A DNA stretch of 64,000 bases from Methanobacteriota archaeon (GTDB lineage: Archaea > Thermoplasmatota > Poseidoniia > Poseidoniales > Poseidoniaceae): the NCBI GenBank assembly GCA_018659375.1, contig JABJMO010000058.1:1-64000 (forward strand). The letters are read 5' to 3'. The position numbers were made by a program, and so were the translations under genes. Under the pieces are notes generated by a model. That model saw only the letters and a program-made list of their open reading frames with translations, was not told the DNA's origin and did not search any database. This document shows, piece after piece, positions 45,232-56,500 of the stretch; the first letter of the stretch is position 1, and each line of letters begins with the position of its first letter.

Positions 45232-47754
45232 TCATCTTCCCATAACAGCGTTGTGTACTTTGGTTTGTACCTCACGCATTCTAGATTTAGCTCCAAGTTC
45301 CCTGAATACTGCTAGAGCTCTTTGCAAATATTCCATTCTTCGAGATTTTTCTGGAGCTACGCTTCCCAGACGAATCAATAATTCTCCGATTTGCATCCTA
45401 AGGTCATTAGCCTCAGCAATTACCAAGGCCTCTCTGAAATGTTCCATGGCCTCATCATTTTTACCTGAGTCTTGCAGAACCTCACCCAGCAGAATAGTTA
45501 TGTCCACCATTGCTAATATGTCCCCTTCTTCGTTCATTGCCTCTAATGCTTGTGAATAGTGGTGTGAAGCAACATCTAGGTCTCCAACCTTAGCATAATA
45601 ACGTCCCAAGACAGCTTGAGCTCTAGCATGTAATTGTTTGTCATTCGATTTTTCAGTTTTGTCAAACGCAGTTAGAGCATGATCTCTTGCCCGGTCAATT
45701 TCCCCTAAATCCATAAGTGAACGGGCAAGAATTAATTGTGAACTTATCAACTCAGGCTCGTCATTTTCCTCAAGTATTCGTTCTACCTCACTGTATGACT
45801 CTATGGCTTTGGAGTTGTCATTTTTCCTTCTAAGTAAATATCCCATATTATTGTAACTTCTTGCAGCTCCTACAGCATGTTTTTGCTTGATAAATATCTC
45901 AAGGGCCTCTTTATGCATGCTGAGAGATTCATCTAAACTACCTTGTTTTAAGGATATATCTGCAAGTGCAGACAATGCTTCTGCTTGTATTGAATTATTT
46001 TTACCCTTGACCGCCTGTTCTTGAGCAGAACCAAATGCCACCTTTGCCTCCTCAAAACGACCTAGAAGAGATAATATCTCTCCCTTGAATTGTAGAATGT
46101 TTGCTAGCATCTCCTGAGGAATGTCCTCCAGTGTGATAGAATCTATCAATCCAAGTAGTTCCATATGTCCTTGAGAGATTAGGGTACGGCCATCTTCTAC
46201 AATCATACTTGCTGCTTCTGCCATTTTATCTGAACTTAGTAAGTGGAAAATTAGCTCAATTGTATACCCTGGTGTTTGGCTAGATTTCTTGTACCAGTTG
46301 CTGCATTTTGCATGTAATTCGGACTTTGTCTGATTATCTATGTTCCTTAACAAAAACTCTCTTATCAAATCGTGAACGTCATAGATTTCAGTTTCGACCT
46401 GTCTTGCTAGTCCTTGCTCAACAAGTGAATCTAAAATGTCAATGTTTAGATTTTGCTCAGCTAAGGCTTCGATAGAAACCGGTTCTCTAAATATAGATAA
46501 TACTGAAAGGACTCTTTTCTGTTCTGCGGTAAGTTTGGAAAAAATCTCGACGGTGACATAATTCTCTAATGTTTCATGGAACGCTGTAGCAGAAGCCCCC
46601 CGATTGATTAACTCTAACACCAATGGATGCCCGCGTGAAATCCCATGAATGTATAGCCATTGTTCATCTTGCAAATCGGTAAAACTGCTTAACAACTTTC
46701 TACCCGAGAGTGAATCTAATCCATCTAAAGGCAATACTAGACTGGCTATTCTACCCTCTGCATCCTTAGAGGGAACCACTGGCTTGAAGGAACGGGAGAA
46801 CAATACTAAACCTATTTTTTCATCACTGCCAAGTAATCCTAGAGCCATTGCTTGGAAGGTTTGATGTAGAATTGTATCAGATACTTTATGAAAATCATCG
46901 ACAACAATTAGAGTTGGAGTACTCTCTAATGCGCCAATTAACAGGTTTGCAGCCTCAGCAGGCTTTGGTACTGGAGTTGTCGCAATATAATCTGCGAAGG
47001 TGGAATCCCCAATGTTAGCCAGCCATTCGCCCACTGACTCAAAGAAAGAACGAGAACCTTCCCAATCTTGACATCTATGATAAAGTAGGTTCCTTCTGTG
47101 CATAAATCGCTCGATAAGTTTACTTGCCATTGTAGTCTTTCCAATACCTGCAATCCCAGGAACTAGCAGTGTAGTCGCTCTTGCTTCAAGCAGATTATAC
47201 ATATTGTCGAGTTCGTTTTCACGGCCATAAAAATGCCTGAGGCGTGGCAAATCACCGAGCGATGTTACTAACTGTTTCTCAACATGTTTCGACAAATCAC
47301 GTTCAATTAAGTCTGCCGATAATGTCCTAGAATCGATTATACAATTATCGTCCATGTATCGAATAATATCTACTGACCTCATACTAAAAGGCAAAATAGT
47401 ATTTATTTCTCCTAAAGTAGTAGACTCAATTTTACCATCTTCTAAGATACAGCGCAAATCGAATGAACGCAATTCATTCCAGGTATCCTCGGCCAATGTT
47501 TTTCCAGATTCGGTCAAAAAATAGGCTTTTCTTTTTCTCGAAACGCCCTTTACATGGGCTTGTCTTTCTATTAGTAGACCCTGGTCTTTCAGACCAGCAA
47601 TTGCTCTAGGAACATTCGAACGCGCAATCGCCACTGCATTAGCAATACCCATTTGTGATAACGAAAAAGGGACTTCTACACTGTTTTTGTAGTCCGAATA
47701 ATCTAGTAAATGGAGTAATATCCGCTCTTGGACACCAGGTTTTGTGCTTGCCAT
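45232..47754 (-). CDS. wHTH-STAND (AP-ATPase/NB-ARC-like) TPR regulator
   Basis: N-term winged-helix (SLSQMGIANAVAIARSNVPRAIAGLKDQGLLIERQAHVKG..KRKAYFLTESG), P-loop VPGIAGIGKTTMASKL, Walker B TLIVVDDFH, C-terminal TPR array. Confidence 0.88.
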   Translation of the reverse strand: MASTKPGVQERILLHLLDYSDYKNSVEVPFSLSQMGIANAVAIARSNVPRAIAGLKDQGLLIERQAHVKGVSRKRKAYFLTESGKTLAEDTWNELRSFDLRCILEDGKIESTTLGEINTILPFSMRSVDIIRYMDDNCIIDSRTLSADLIERDLSKHVEKQLVTSLGDLPRLRHFYGRENELDNMYNLLEARATTLLVPGIAGIGKTTMASKLIERFMHRRNLLYHRCQDWEGSRSFFESVGEWLANIGDSTFADYIATTPVPKPAEAANLLIGALESTPTLIVVDDFHKVSDTILHQTFQAMALGLLGSDEKIGLVLFSRSFKPVVPSKDAEGRIASLVLPLDGLDSLSGRKLLSSFTDLQDEQWLYIHGISRGHPLVLELINRGASATAFHETLENYVTVEIFSKLTAEQKRVLSVLSIFREPVSIEALAEQNLNIDILDSLVEQGLARQVETEIYDVHDLIREFLLRNIDNQTKSELHAKCSNWYKKSSQTPGYTIELIFHLLSSDKMAEAASMIVEDGRTLISQGHMELLGLIDSITLEDIPQEMLANILQFKGEILSLLGRFEEAKVAFGSAQEQAVKGKNNSIQAEALSALADISLKQGSLDESLSMHKEALEIFIKQKHAVGAARSYNNMGYLLRRKNDNSKAIESYSEVERILEENDEPELISSQLILARSLMDLGEIDRARDHALTAFDKTEKSNDKQLHARAQAVLGRYYAKVGDLDVASHHYSQALEAMNEEGDILAMVDITILLGEVLQDSGKNDEAMEHFREALVIAEANDLRMQIGELLIRLGSVAPEKSRRMEYLQRALAVFRELGAKSRMREVQTKVHNAVMGR

Positions 47755-47769
47755 AACTCAATCACCCAA

Positions 47770-50700
47770 CTACTGGTTGTTGTTTACATAATCTGGATCT
47801 GGAACCCATTGATTTTGTTCAGCATTCCACAACCATCCAGGATGTTGAGATGTTTGCTGAGCAACTACCGCTTCTTGTTGTACTAGCTGGGCTGTTGCTT
47901 GTTGTGGAATCTGATTTTGTTGTGATTCTATGTTTGGAACTGCTTTGGCTTTAGCCCATGCATATGGATCTTCTGAGGCTTGCGTTATACCAGTTGATTC
48001 TTCTTCATCATATTCTTCAAAAGTAAAGAAGAACATACCGACTGCTAAAAGAGCAATTACTATCACAATTCCAATGATAATGTATAGCAACAAACTACTA
48101 CTATCTTCTTCCGATTTAGTCGACACATCGAATTGTGCATCAGTGCCAGATTCATCGGCGAATATTTGACCATCCATCTCGAATACTATCTCTCGATTTT
48201 CCTTTGAGCCAAGTTGACTGGCACTAATTTGCATACTCCAAGTGCCATCACCTAATACTCTAGTAGAATTAATCATTTGACCTGACTTTGAATCAAACCT
48301 AGCTTTTACTAGGCTGTCTGGCAATCCTTGCCCACTAAAAATAGCCGGGCTAGAATCTGAAACAACACCGGTGTTTTCACGTATTACTTCGAAGGAAACC
48401 TGTTTAACCAGAACGTTCACTGAACGAGAAACTTCCCAAAGATCACTTCCATCTGTGGCAACGAATTTTAATCCAACTAACGACCATGAATCTATACCAT
48501 CTGACCTTGTTGTTGGTGGATTATAGGTTGCTATCCCTTCGGATGATATGGACATGTAATCATAATACAAGTCATCTGTAGTCACACTTGGATCGTTGTA
48601 TACATTGAATCTTAGTAATCCCCCTTCAGGGTCGGTGAAATAAGCACCCAAATCAAATACAGCCCCGCTGCCGCAACTATCGAGACTTTTTGAATTGGCA
48701 TCACAGTAGATTACCACAGTATTTGCCCAGCCGTCAGGAGTGAAACTTGGAGGTGAATTATCTACTGAGTTGTCAATGGTGATAAACCTAGACTCTTCAT
48801 CAGAATATGACTCGCCGTCGAAGGATCTCACTACAATCTCATACATTGAGTTATGTGGGACGTTGTTAGTTTTCCATAACGAATTAGTACTCCATGATGT
48901 GTTAAACTCGCCATTTTGAATTTGATCTTGGGTTATAGTAATGGTATTTGCTGCCGAGCCGCTATCTCTACCATTCTTGTAAATGTCAATGTCAACTCGA
49001 GTTATTAGTCCGTCGTTATCCCAAACATAACCAGAGATCGATGTAGATTCGCTGCCTCTGACTACAGAGTTATCCAATGGAGAATCAAGCGCAATATTTG
49101 GTTGAGCATTTTCGTTGACTATTTTCAAATTCAAAGTCATTACATCACAAGTCTCATCGCTGGTGTCATCTTTACAAAAGTCACTATCTGCCGCCCAGAT
49201 TCTAAAAGTATAATCTCCAGAAGCATAAGTAAGGTAATTCCAATCATATTGCCAAGCTGAAAGAGTTTCCCCGACAGATGGCGTCAAAGCAAATTTAGAA
49301 GTTAATTGCGGGCTTGAATCTTCTATTAATTCGAACCAGATTTCTTTTATGTCGTTACCATTAACACCAAAGTATGGGTCACTTGAAGTGCCACTAAATG
49401 ATACTACTGGGCCTTTTGGAGAATTAGAATTATGTTCTGAGTTTTGAGCTGGTGTGTTGACCACTATAGAAGGTGCTTCAAGATTAAGTTTGTACCGTTT
49501 GACAGTAACTGGCGAGTAATCAAGGCCATCATAGGCCCGTACTCTAAAAGTCACATCGCCTTCTCCTTCAGGGTGATTAGACATATCATATTCAAATGCC
49601 CATGTACTAAATGGGTAAGATCCTTGAGTTATTTCGCCACCTGAATTAGAGGTATCTACAGCAGACATCCATACTTCAGAACCTGGAGTTTGAATTTGGA
49701 CATCTTCAACCATTCCAAACTGCTTTTGTTGGGCAATTATATCGCTGGCATAAGGTGGTGCTTCACCATCCCAAGCTGTACCAGATAATCTAACGATTCG
49801 AGCAAAAGATGTCAACTCTGGTTGTTCAACTGTAACGCTTGGAGCCATGTTTACTAGATTGATAATATCGTCAACTGGTCCGTTTAGAACAAAATCATAT
49901 TCCATAATCCCTTTGCCAAATTTGTATGCCTCTACACTATATTCTGGGATTTCACGACCATTTGCGCAATCTGGGTCATTTTCGTCGGTAAGTGTGTCTC
50001 CATCATTGTCATAGCCGTCCGAACAGGTGTTTTCATCGAGGGTTTCGGTAATAGCAGGTGGACCAGGAGTAATTATGACCTGAACATCTTGTTCTCCAAC
50101 TACGTTATTCCAATTTCTATCCAAGTAAAAATCACTTGGAAGAGTTACCTCTGGAGTGTAGCCAAACTGGTCGGTAGTTAGGGTATAGAGTGGAAGTCCA
50201 GTTGATTCTTTGATGATTACAGTCGCCCCATCTACGTTAATGTTAGATGCCTTTACTTGGAAACGAACCAACTCTCCCTCCCTTACTTGAGAGCCCCAAG
50301 GTGAGTTTTGGTTTTGGACATGAATTTTAGTATTGTCAAAATTTTGTAATCCAGCATATGATAAAACTGTGGAGTTATTGACTAAATCTAGGGACATAGG
50401 CATTTCTGCCGGAGGCATATTAGCAGTATCTGGTACTTTCAAACATTCATTCTGAACAGATGGACACTCTGAACCGAGCCATTGTAATTGCACCGGATGG
50501 ATTTCATTGCCACCTGCATCAGGAATATATTCAGATTGAATAGTAACCCTTGATTCTGTAATGTTGTAGACTTGGGTTGCATTGGTAAATGTGTTGCCCG
50601 AAAAGTATCCGATTGAACCATATTTATTGCCATAATTATCATCATGATGTGAGATGTTCACTGCAAAACTTTCTGTTTGCATATTATTATTCTGTACATT

Positions 50701-52167
50701 TACAATACTTCCTTTAATTCGTAAAGCATCACCAAGATTATTTTTCACGGTGTTGTTGTATATGGTTGCTGAAGCTCTAAAGATATGAATAGCAGGGCAC
50801 TGGAAATCTCCACCGTACATTTTAACTGAATTGCATGTTGCAGCATTATTTTCGATTATGTTATCGGCCATATAGAGCCTAGATTCCGTTGGTGCTACTG
50901 AAGGCCATCCTGAATCTTGATAGTGGTATTCTCCGTGTACTATTGGTTCTTTACCAACATCTGTGATGGTATTTCCGATCGCAGTCACATCTGAAGTACC
51001 ATATATCCAGATTCCGTTGAACCCTCCAATCGGCCCAATGATATTGTTTTGAAGATCTACAATAGAGGACCGGATGGCGATTCCTGAACCCTGTTCTGCC
51101 CCGGATACAGTATTACCATGAGCAGAAACCCTTGCTTGATCATATGCGGTAATCCCTGCACCATCTGTGGTTGTTAAGACATTGTCATTAATATCTAGGG
51201 TATGCTTTATTGAACCTGTTTGCTTGAATCCTTTGGTATCGATGGCTGCACAGTTTACTGTTATATCTGAGTTTAATACCTCGCCGGATGACTGGGACAA
51301 GAAAATACCGTAGCCATTGTCGGAGATTGTCACATCATTAACTGATAGATATGAATTGTCAGCATAAATCATCGAGATACCCGAACCACTATTTCCACAA
51401 CTTCCTTCGGCATCACCAGTGAAAGTCGATGTAGAGATACGTAGTGGGTCATTGATTCCAGCACCAGCACCATAGGCAGATATTGCAGCTCTTTTACCAA
51501 TTGAGTATGCATCATTACCGAGGGTAAAGGTAGAAGAAGTAATTGTGGGATCGGCAAGATTAGTCAAGAAAATGTTGGATGAATTAGTATTGGTGAAGAC
51601 CAAACCATTTGCATTAGTTCTAGGACCGTCAAATACCAATGCGGCATGTCTAGCAGCAGCATTACCGCCGATGTTTAGAATTAGTTCGTATCCGTAAGCA
51701 TTCTCAAATTCAACATAATTTAGACCTGTCTTAGCCTCATCTATGGTATTTCGAATCACCATTCCTGAACCACAAGCAGCATCGATACTGCCCGCACACG
51801 GCCCCCTGACTGTGTAATCAGTTGGCAAACTCCATGCGAACTTCACTGCATTGGATGCAGTTCCGTCAGAGGGGGCACCACAAGCAGCAGCAGCAACGCA
51901 TATTGCACCCATGACATCGATGTGTTTGCCAAATGGTATGTTGATAGTAGTGCCGGCATTAACTACTAAACTTGCACCTGGAGCGACTGTAACGTTGTCT
52001 GTCAATGTGTGAGTACCTGTCCAGGTTTCTTGACCGTTTAGTAGACCGGCAGTGGTTTGATTAATACCTGCCGCAGAAACTGCAGGAATGGAAATCATCG
52101 AAAGGGCGACTGATAAGAATAACAAACCAATCATTGTGACACTTTTTTTCTTTAAATTTGAAGACAT
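47770..52167 (-). CDS. Giant secreted right-handed beta-helix protein with C-terminal TM and W-containing cytoplasmic tail
   Basis: 1465 aa; signal peptide MIGLLFLSVALSMISIPAVSAA; PbH1-like repeats (DNVLTTTDGAGITAYDQARVSAHGNTVSGAEQGSGIAIRSSIVDLQNNIIG); TM LLLYIIIGIVIVIALLAVGMFFF; tail HPGWLWNAEQNQWVPDP. Confidence 0.88.
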   Translation of the reverse strand: MSSNLKKKSVTMIGLLFLSVALSMISIPAVSAAGINQTTAGLLNGQETWTGTHTLTDNVTVAPGASLVVNAGTTINIPFGKHIDVMGAICVAAAACGAPSDGTASNAVKFAWSLPTDYTVRGPCAGSIDAACGSGMVIRNTIDEAKTGLNYVEFENAYGYELILNIGGNAAARHAALVFDGPRTNANGLVFTNTNSSNIFLTNLADPTITSSTFTLGNDAYSIGKRAAISAYGAGAGINDPLRISTSTFTGDAEGSCGNSGSGISMIYADNSYLSVNDVTISDNGYGIFLSQSSGEVLNSDITVNCAAIDTKGFKQTGSIKHTLDINDNVLTTTDGAGITAYDQARVSAHGNTVSGAEQGSGIAIRSSIVDLQNNIIGPIGGFNGIWIYGTSDVTAIGNTITDVGKEPIVHGEYHYQDSGWPSVAPTESRLYMADNIIENNAATCNSVKMYGGDFQCPAIHIFRASATIYNNTVKNNLGDALRIKGSIVNVQNNNMQTESFAVNISHHDDNYGNKYGSIGYFSGNTFTNATQVYNITESRVTIQSEYIPDAGGNEIHPVQLQWLGSECPSVQNECLKVPDTANMPPAEMPMSLDLVNNSTVLSYAGLQNFDNTKIHVQNQNSPWGSQVREGELVRFQVKASNINVDGATVIIKESTGLPLYTLTTDQFGYTPEVTLPSDFYLDRNWNNVVGEQDVQVIITPGPPAITETLDENTCSDGYDNDGDTLTDENDPDCANGREIPEYSVEAYKFGKGIMEYDFVLNGPVDDIINLVNMAPSVTVEQPELTSFARIVRLSGTAWDGEAPPYASDIIAQQKQFGMVEDVQIQTPGSEVWMSAVDTSNSGGEITQGSYPFSTWAFEYDMSNHPEGEGDVTFRVRAYDGLDYSPVTVKRYKLNLEAPSIVVNTPAQNSEHNSNSPKGPVVSFSGTSSDPYFGVNGNDIKEIWFELIEDSSPQLTSKFALTPSVGETLSAWQYDWNYLTYASGDYTFRIWAADSDFCKDDTSDETCDVMTLNLKIVNENAQPNIALDSPLDNSVVRGSESTSISGYVWDNDGLITRVDIDIYKNGRDSGSAANTITITQDQIQNGEFNTSWSTNSLWKTNNVPHNSMYEIVVRSFDGESYSDEESRFITIDNSVDNSPPSFTPDGWANTVVIYCDANSKSLDSCGSGAVFDLGAYFTDPEGGLLRFNVYNDPSVTTDDLYYDYMSISSEGIATYNPPTTRSDGIDSWSLVGLKFVATDGSDLWEVSRSVNVLVKQVSFEVIRENTGVVSDSSPAIFSGQGLPDSLVKARFDSKSGQMINSTRVLGDGTWSMQISASQLGSKENREIVFEMDGQIFADESGTDAQFDVSTKSEEDSSSLLLYIIIGIVIVIALLAVGMFFFTFEEYDEEESTGITQASEDPYAWAKAKAVPNIESQQNQIPQQATAQLVQQEAVVAQQTSQHPGWLWNAEQNQWVPDPDYVNNNQ

Positions 52168-52288
52168 GAAAACTCCTCTAATTTACCCTATGCTGGCAAG
52201 CAATATAATACTGCTCTAATATTGACAAAAATTAGAATATCAAAATAACCCGATAGTATCACTGCTAGTGGCGATTAATCATGGCTAA

Positions 52289-53503
52289 TCACTGGCAAAT
52301 AGGCAATTTTCTTGCTTCTTCAAGCCAATTACCTGCGTGTAATTCACCATATCCTGAATGACTATCATGAATATTACCGCCGCTTGGAGTACTCATTCGT
52401 AATGCTTCTTTTACCGAATCAACACAAGAACCATCTGAATCTGCTTGTGGCCTTAGCATTGGTAAATCTTCTAGAATAAGGGCCAATGCTGCTGCAACAA
52501 ATACTGTTGAATCCGATGTCCCACTGCTGGAATACCAAGTATCGCCTACTCCTGTACTGATAATTGATTGACCAGGAGCAATTATTTCAGGTTTAAAGTT
52601 TGGATTGGTACGTAATTCACCTGCCAGAGTAGTTTGCTGACCCATTGAACTGTTATCCCAAACACCTCCTCCCTTTACTGAGGCACCCACAGATATTGCC
52701 CTCGGGACATTGCTTGGCACCGATACTCTACCATCGTCATCTGGACCTCCATCGTTACCTGCTGCTGCAATAACATAAATCCCCATATCTGTCGCTTTTC
52801 TAGTAACTGAAACCGATGGGCCCTCACGACTCATACCATCTGTTTGGGTACCTCCTAGTGATAGGGAAATTATGTCAGCTTGGAAATCTTCAATGCACCA
52901 ATTTATGGCCATTGCTACTGTTTCTTCGTTAGCAGTGTTTTTTCCACTACCATCATCACCCAGTGCAGCCACAACCCCTAACCTGACATTGGGAGACATA
53001 CCAATTTGATGACTTTGAGCAATGAGTAAACCCCCCATCAGTGTACCATGTGCCAAAAACCCATAATCAACTGGTGTGGTTGAAGCCCCAATCATATCTT
53101 TGAATTCCACACTAACCCCTGCGAAGGCAGGATTGCTTAGATCGATGCCTGTATCTACGACGCAAACCTTCACTCCTTCACCAGACAATCCGTTGAGGAT
53201 CTCATCATCAAACCCTGCTTGTTCAGCAGCCCATTCAGACTTGGCTGGCGGCACCTCAATTAGGAAATATCCGGATTGCCAGATCCACAGCATTAGAACT
53301 GCAAAAATGGCGAATAGTATACTATTGGTAACTAAGAACCTCTTCCTTCGAACTCGATTGATTGGAGTAGGTCTATTGGGTGCCCAACCAGTGATTTCAG
53401 CTCGCCATTCATCTTGAAAACCAACAGCGGATGGGTCAATTGCTGAGAGGATATTCCTATCATCAGGTTCAGGGAGGAGTTCCACTGTATCTAACGAGCT
53501 CAC
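52289..53503 (-). CDS. Membrane-anchored subtilisin-like serine protease (S8)
   Basis: 404 aa; N-term TM FLVTNSILFAIFAVLMLWIWQSGYF; VKVCVVDTGIDLSNP, YGFLAHGTLMGGLL, SSSGTSDSTVFVAAALAL. Confidence 0.92.
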   Translation of the reverse strand: MSSLDTVELLPEPDDRNILSAIDPSAVGFQDEWRAEITGWAPNRPTPINRVRRKRFLVTNSILFAIFAVLMLWIWQSGYFLIEVPPAKSEWAAEQAGFDDEILNGLSGEGVKVCVVDTGIDLSNPAFAGVSVEFKDMIGASTTPVDYGFLAHGTLMGGLLIAQSHQIGMSPNVRLGVVAALGDDGSGKNTANEETVAMAINWCIEDFQADIISLSLGGTQTDGMSREGPSVSVTRKATDMGIYVIAAAGNDGGPDDDGRVSVPSNVPRAISVGASVKGGGVWDNSSMGQQTTLAGELRTNPNFKPEIIAPGQSIISTGVGDTWYSSSGTSDSTVFVAAALALILEDLPMLRPQADSDGSCVDSVKEALRMSTPSGGNIHDSHSGYGELHAGNWLEEARKLPICQ

Positions 53504-53555
53504 TCTCTCACCAATTGCTGACTTACTAGTCAGGCATTTAACTGATTGTCTGAAA

Positions 53556-56500
53556 TCAGAATCTATTGCTACCCTTGTTACGTGCTACCTTGGTTCCACC
53601 ATATGCTACAAGTAATGTAAGAACAATAATTACCACCATAAACCATGAAGAAGTTCCTTCTGCTTTGTCAAGAATTGTTTCTTCTTGGTAATCGAATGAG
53701 TCTACAGAATCTTCAACATAATCGACAGGTGTCAAATCCTGTGTCGAGGTCACCTCTACGCTAATTGCAAATCTATTGAATTTTGAAGAAGACGGGTCGA
53801 CTACAAATGTTGCGTTAATTGTTTGTCCGGCTGGAACTGAGATATTTAGGGACTCTAAAGTGTCAATAACTTCTGTACCAGCATCGTTGGTTAAGTCGAC
53901 TGAAACCAATACGTTACTTGCGGTGCGGTAACCACTGTTGGTAATTGGGACAACTAACTGTCCGTTCTTACTCTCATAGACCTTGGTTAATTCTTGTGAT
54001 AGAGTTTCGTCCACCGAAAGTGAAATTCTCGCTGATACGATATCGACAACTAATGTTTCAGAGGTCAAACCATCTTCGCTAGTAATTGTTACAGTCGCTT
54101 CAATTTCTCCAGAAGTGAAATCTTCTGGCGCAAATATTGAGAATTGTTGTGTTCTTAAGTCACCCTTTGAGATAGTTAATGAAGTTGTAGAAGGGGTGAT
54201 CTGCCATCCTTCAAGCAAGTTATCTGCCAGTTCTATGGTATAGGTGTCATCTCCATTTCCTGTGTTTGACAATGTTACGGCAAAGTTGCCAGTACCACCT
54301 GGTGAAACACCAGTTTCTTCTACAACATTTGTTAACTCCATACCGTAGTATTGTGGCACATTTACTCTTACATTTGTGGAACTAGAAACCCCTGCTTCAC
54401 CAGTCAATTCAATATTTACCAGATGACCAGAATCCAAACTGATTGAAGAACTTAGATTTGGCAAGTTTACTCGCATCTTGACAATTGTAGAATTATCCAC
54501 TGTGCTGTCAGAAATTGACTCACCTATACCAAGTATGACATCTAGGCTCGAAACCCAATTTGTACCATTGTACACCTCTACAGACCAATCACCTGAGTCT
54601 TGAGCATTGGCAACAAAACCACTTACTGTTAGCTTGTCACTAGTTTCAGTACCTTGGTACTCAACATCTAAGTCAAATTCAATGGTTTGGTAATCTTCGC
54701 CTGAAACTACTGGAGTCAAGACGTTGTTACCAATCAAGGAAGCATTCACTACTGAATTGTTGTCTACCGCGACTATTGAGTCTGAATTGAGCGAACGTGA
54801 GTATGCTAATTCTAGATCAATAATACCCTGTTCAATTATTCCGTTCGAGATTCCAAAGTAATCCATTTCCAAGTTTCTTTCATGCTGAATTGATGTAAAA
54901 GTGGATGTGACTTGGAAATCCCCAACTGGCAATAATAAGTTGAGCATACCATCATCATTCAAACTATAATTCCATATCGCACCTAGTCCAATATCAATAG
55001 AAACCTCAACTGGTTCTTGAATCATTTCAATACCGGTACTATTGCTTCCCACATGATGGCTTTGCAATTGGATATCATCCCATGTTGTACTGAGGTCGAC
55101 AAACCCTCCTGAGGACATAGTCATGTTCAATGTACCTCCGTCAATGATATTTGCATCTAGGAAACCAACAGAAACACCACCGGTATTCTCATCAAACACA
55201 GAACTTTCCACAACAACAATCCATACACCGGGTTCAACATTTGTTGACCAATCTAATGAACCATTAGAGTATTGTCCAGTAACAGTAATAGGTTCCGAAT
55301 CTCTAGTTGACTCAGGATAAAGTATGATTGAAGCATCTACTAAACTAGCTTCTTCATTTTGCAGGTTTGAAGTTATTGAACCGCTAATCAAAACATTTTC
55401 AGCAGTTGTAGTTATATCTTCTATTATAGATGAGTCTTCAACTACTAGCACATCAGATTCATTGAATGAATAATAAGCCGTACTGTAACCTTCTTGCTGT
55501 ATAGTAATGTTGTAACTGTTCATTACCGGAACAAATTGTTTCCATACTCCAAATTCATCAGTTTCTGTGATAAATTCTAAGGATTCATCCACTGAAGTAA
55601 TGGTAACATTGGCACCAGAGATTATTTCAGTTAAATCCCCTCTATCGTTTTCATTTGAATCCCAATAGAATTTACCACCGATCAGCACTTCTAAATCAAC
55701 TGACACATTTCCAAGTTCTAATGATTCACCAGATTGTGTTGTGACTTGATAATTAGCATCAACAAGTTCCCATTTTTCGTCACTAATCTCTTTTTCCAAG
55801 GATAATATCCAGTTACCTGGCATAATTTTATCAGACACATGGCCGTTTTCATCGCTAGAAGATAGTGTGACATTTCCTAATCCATCTTGGCTAATAGCAA
55901 CAACTCTAGCATTTGCTACAGGGTCGTTAGTATCCTCTTCTATCAAGCTGAAATTCAGTAACGCTGCTTCTGACAAAACAAGTTGTAAATCGGTCCTTGA
56001 TGAAGAATCATCCGTTATTAAGATTGGAGTTCTAAGTGTATATGTTACGTTGTCGATATCCACTGGAGAGATTATAACAATCCAATCACCAGATGGAATA
56101 TACTTGGCGAAAGAGCCAGTATCATTAGTATTTGCAGAGAGGAATTGATTATTTGATTCATTGAACAGAAGGAACTGCGAGTTCGTGAAGTTTTCACTTC
56201 CAGCAGTTATTGTTCCTGAAAACAATCTCTCATCACTCAGGATAATTTCTATATCCTCGTTATCTGATTCAAACATACTGACAAACACCTCAAATGTAGT
56301 ACTGAAGGTGTTGAAATCAGTGGCATTTTCATCGTTGGCTTCTGTATAGTTTGTAATTACCGAGTATTTACCAGGCATAATCTGCAAAGCCGCTTTACCT
56401 TCCACGTTGAAATCTGTTTGAGTCAAATAATATTGACCAGCGTTTGTACTAAGCGGATTGAATGTAACATCCGCATATTTTGGTATAGATTCATTGCATC

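Noticed and set aside
45232-47754. Calling the STAND protein an anti-phage defence (Avs) gene
   Set aside because: N-terminal domain is a winged helix rather than a nuclease or other effector, and no other defence genes are nearby; kept as regulator with the alternative noted.
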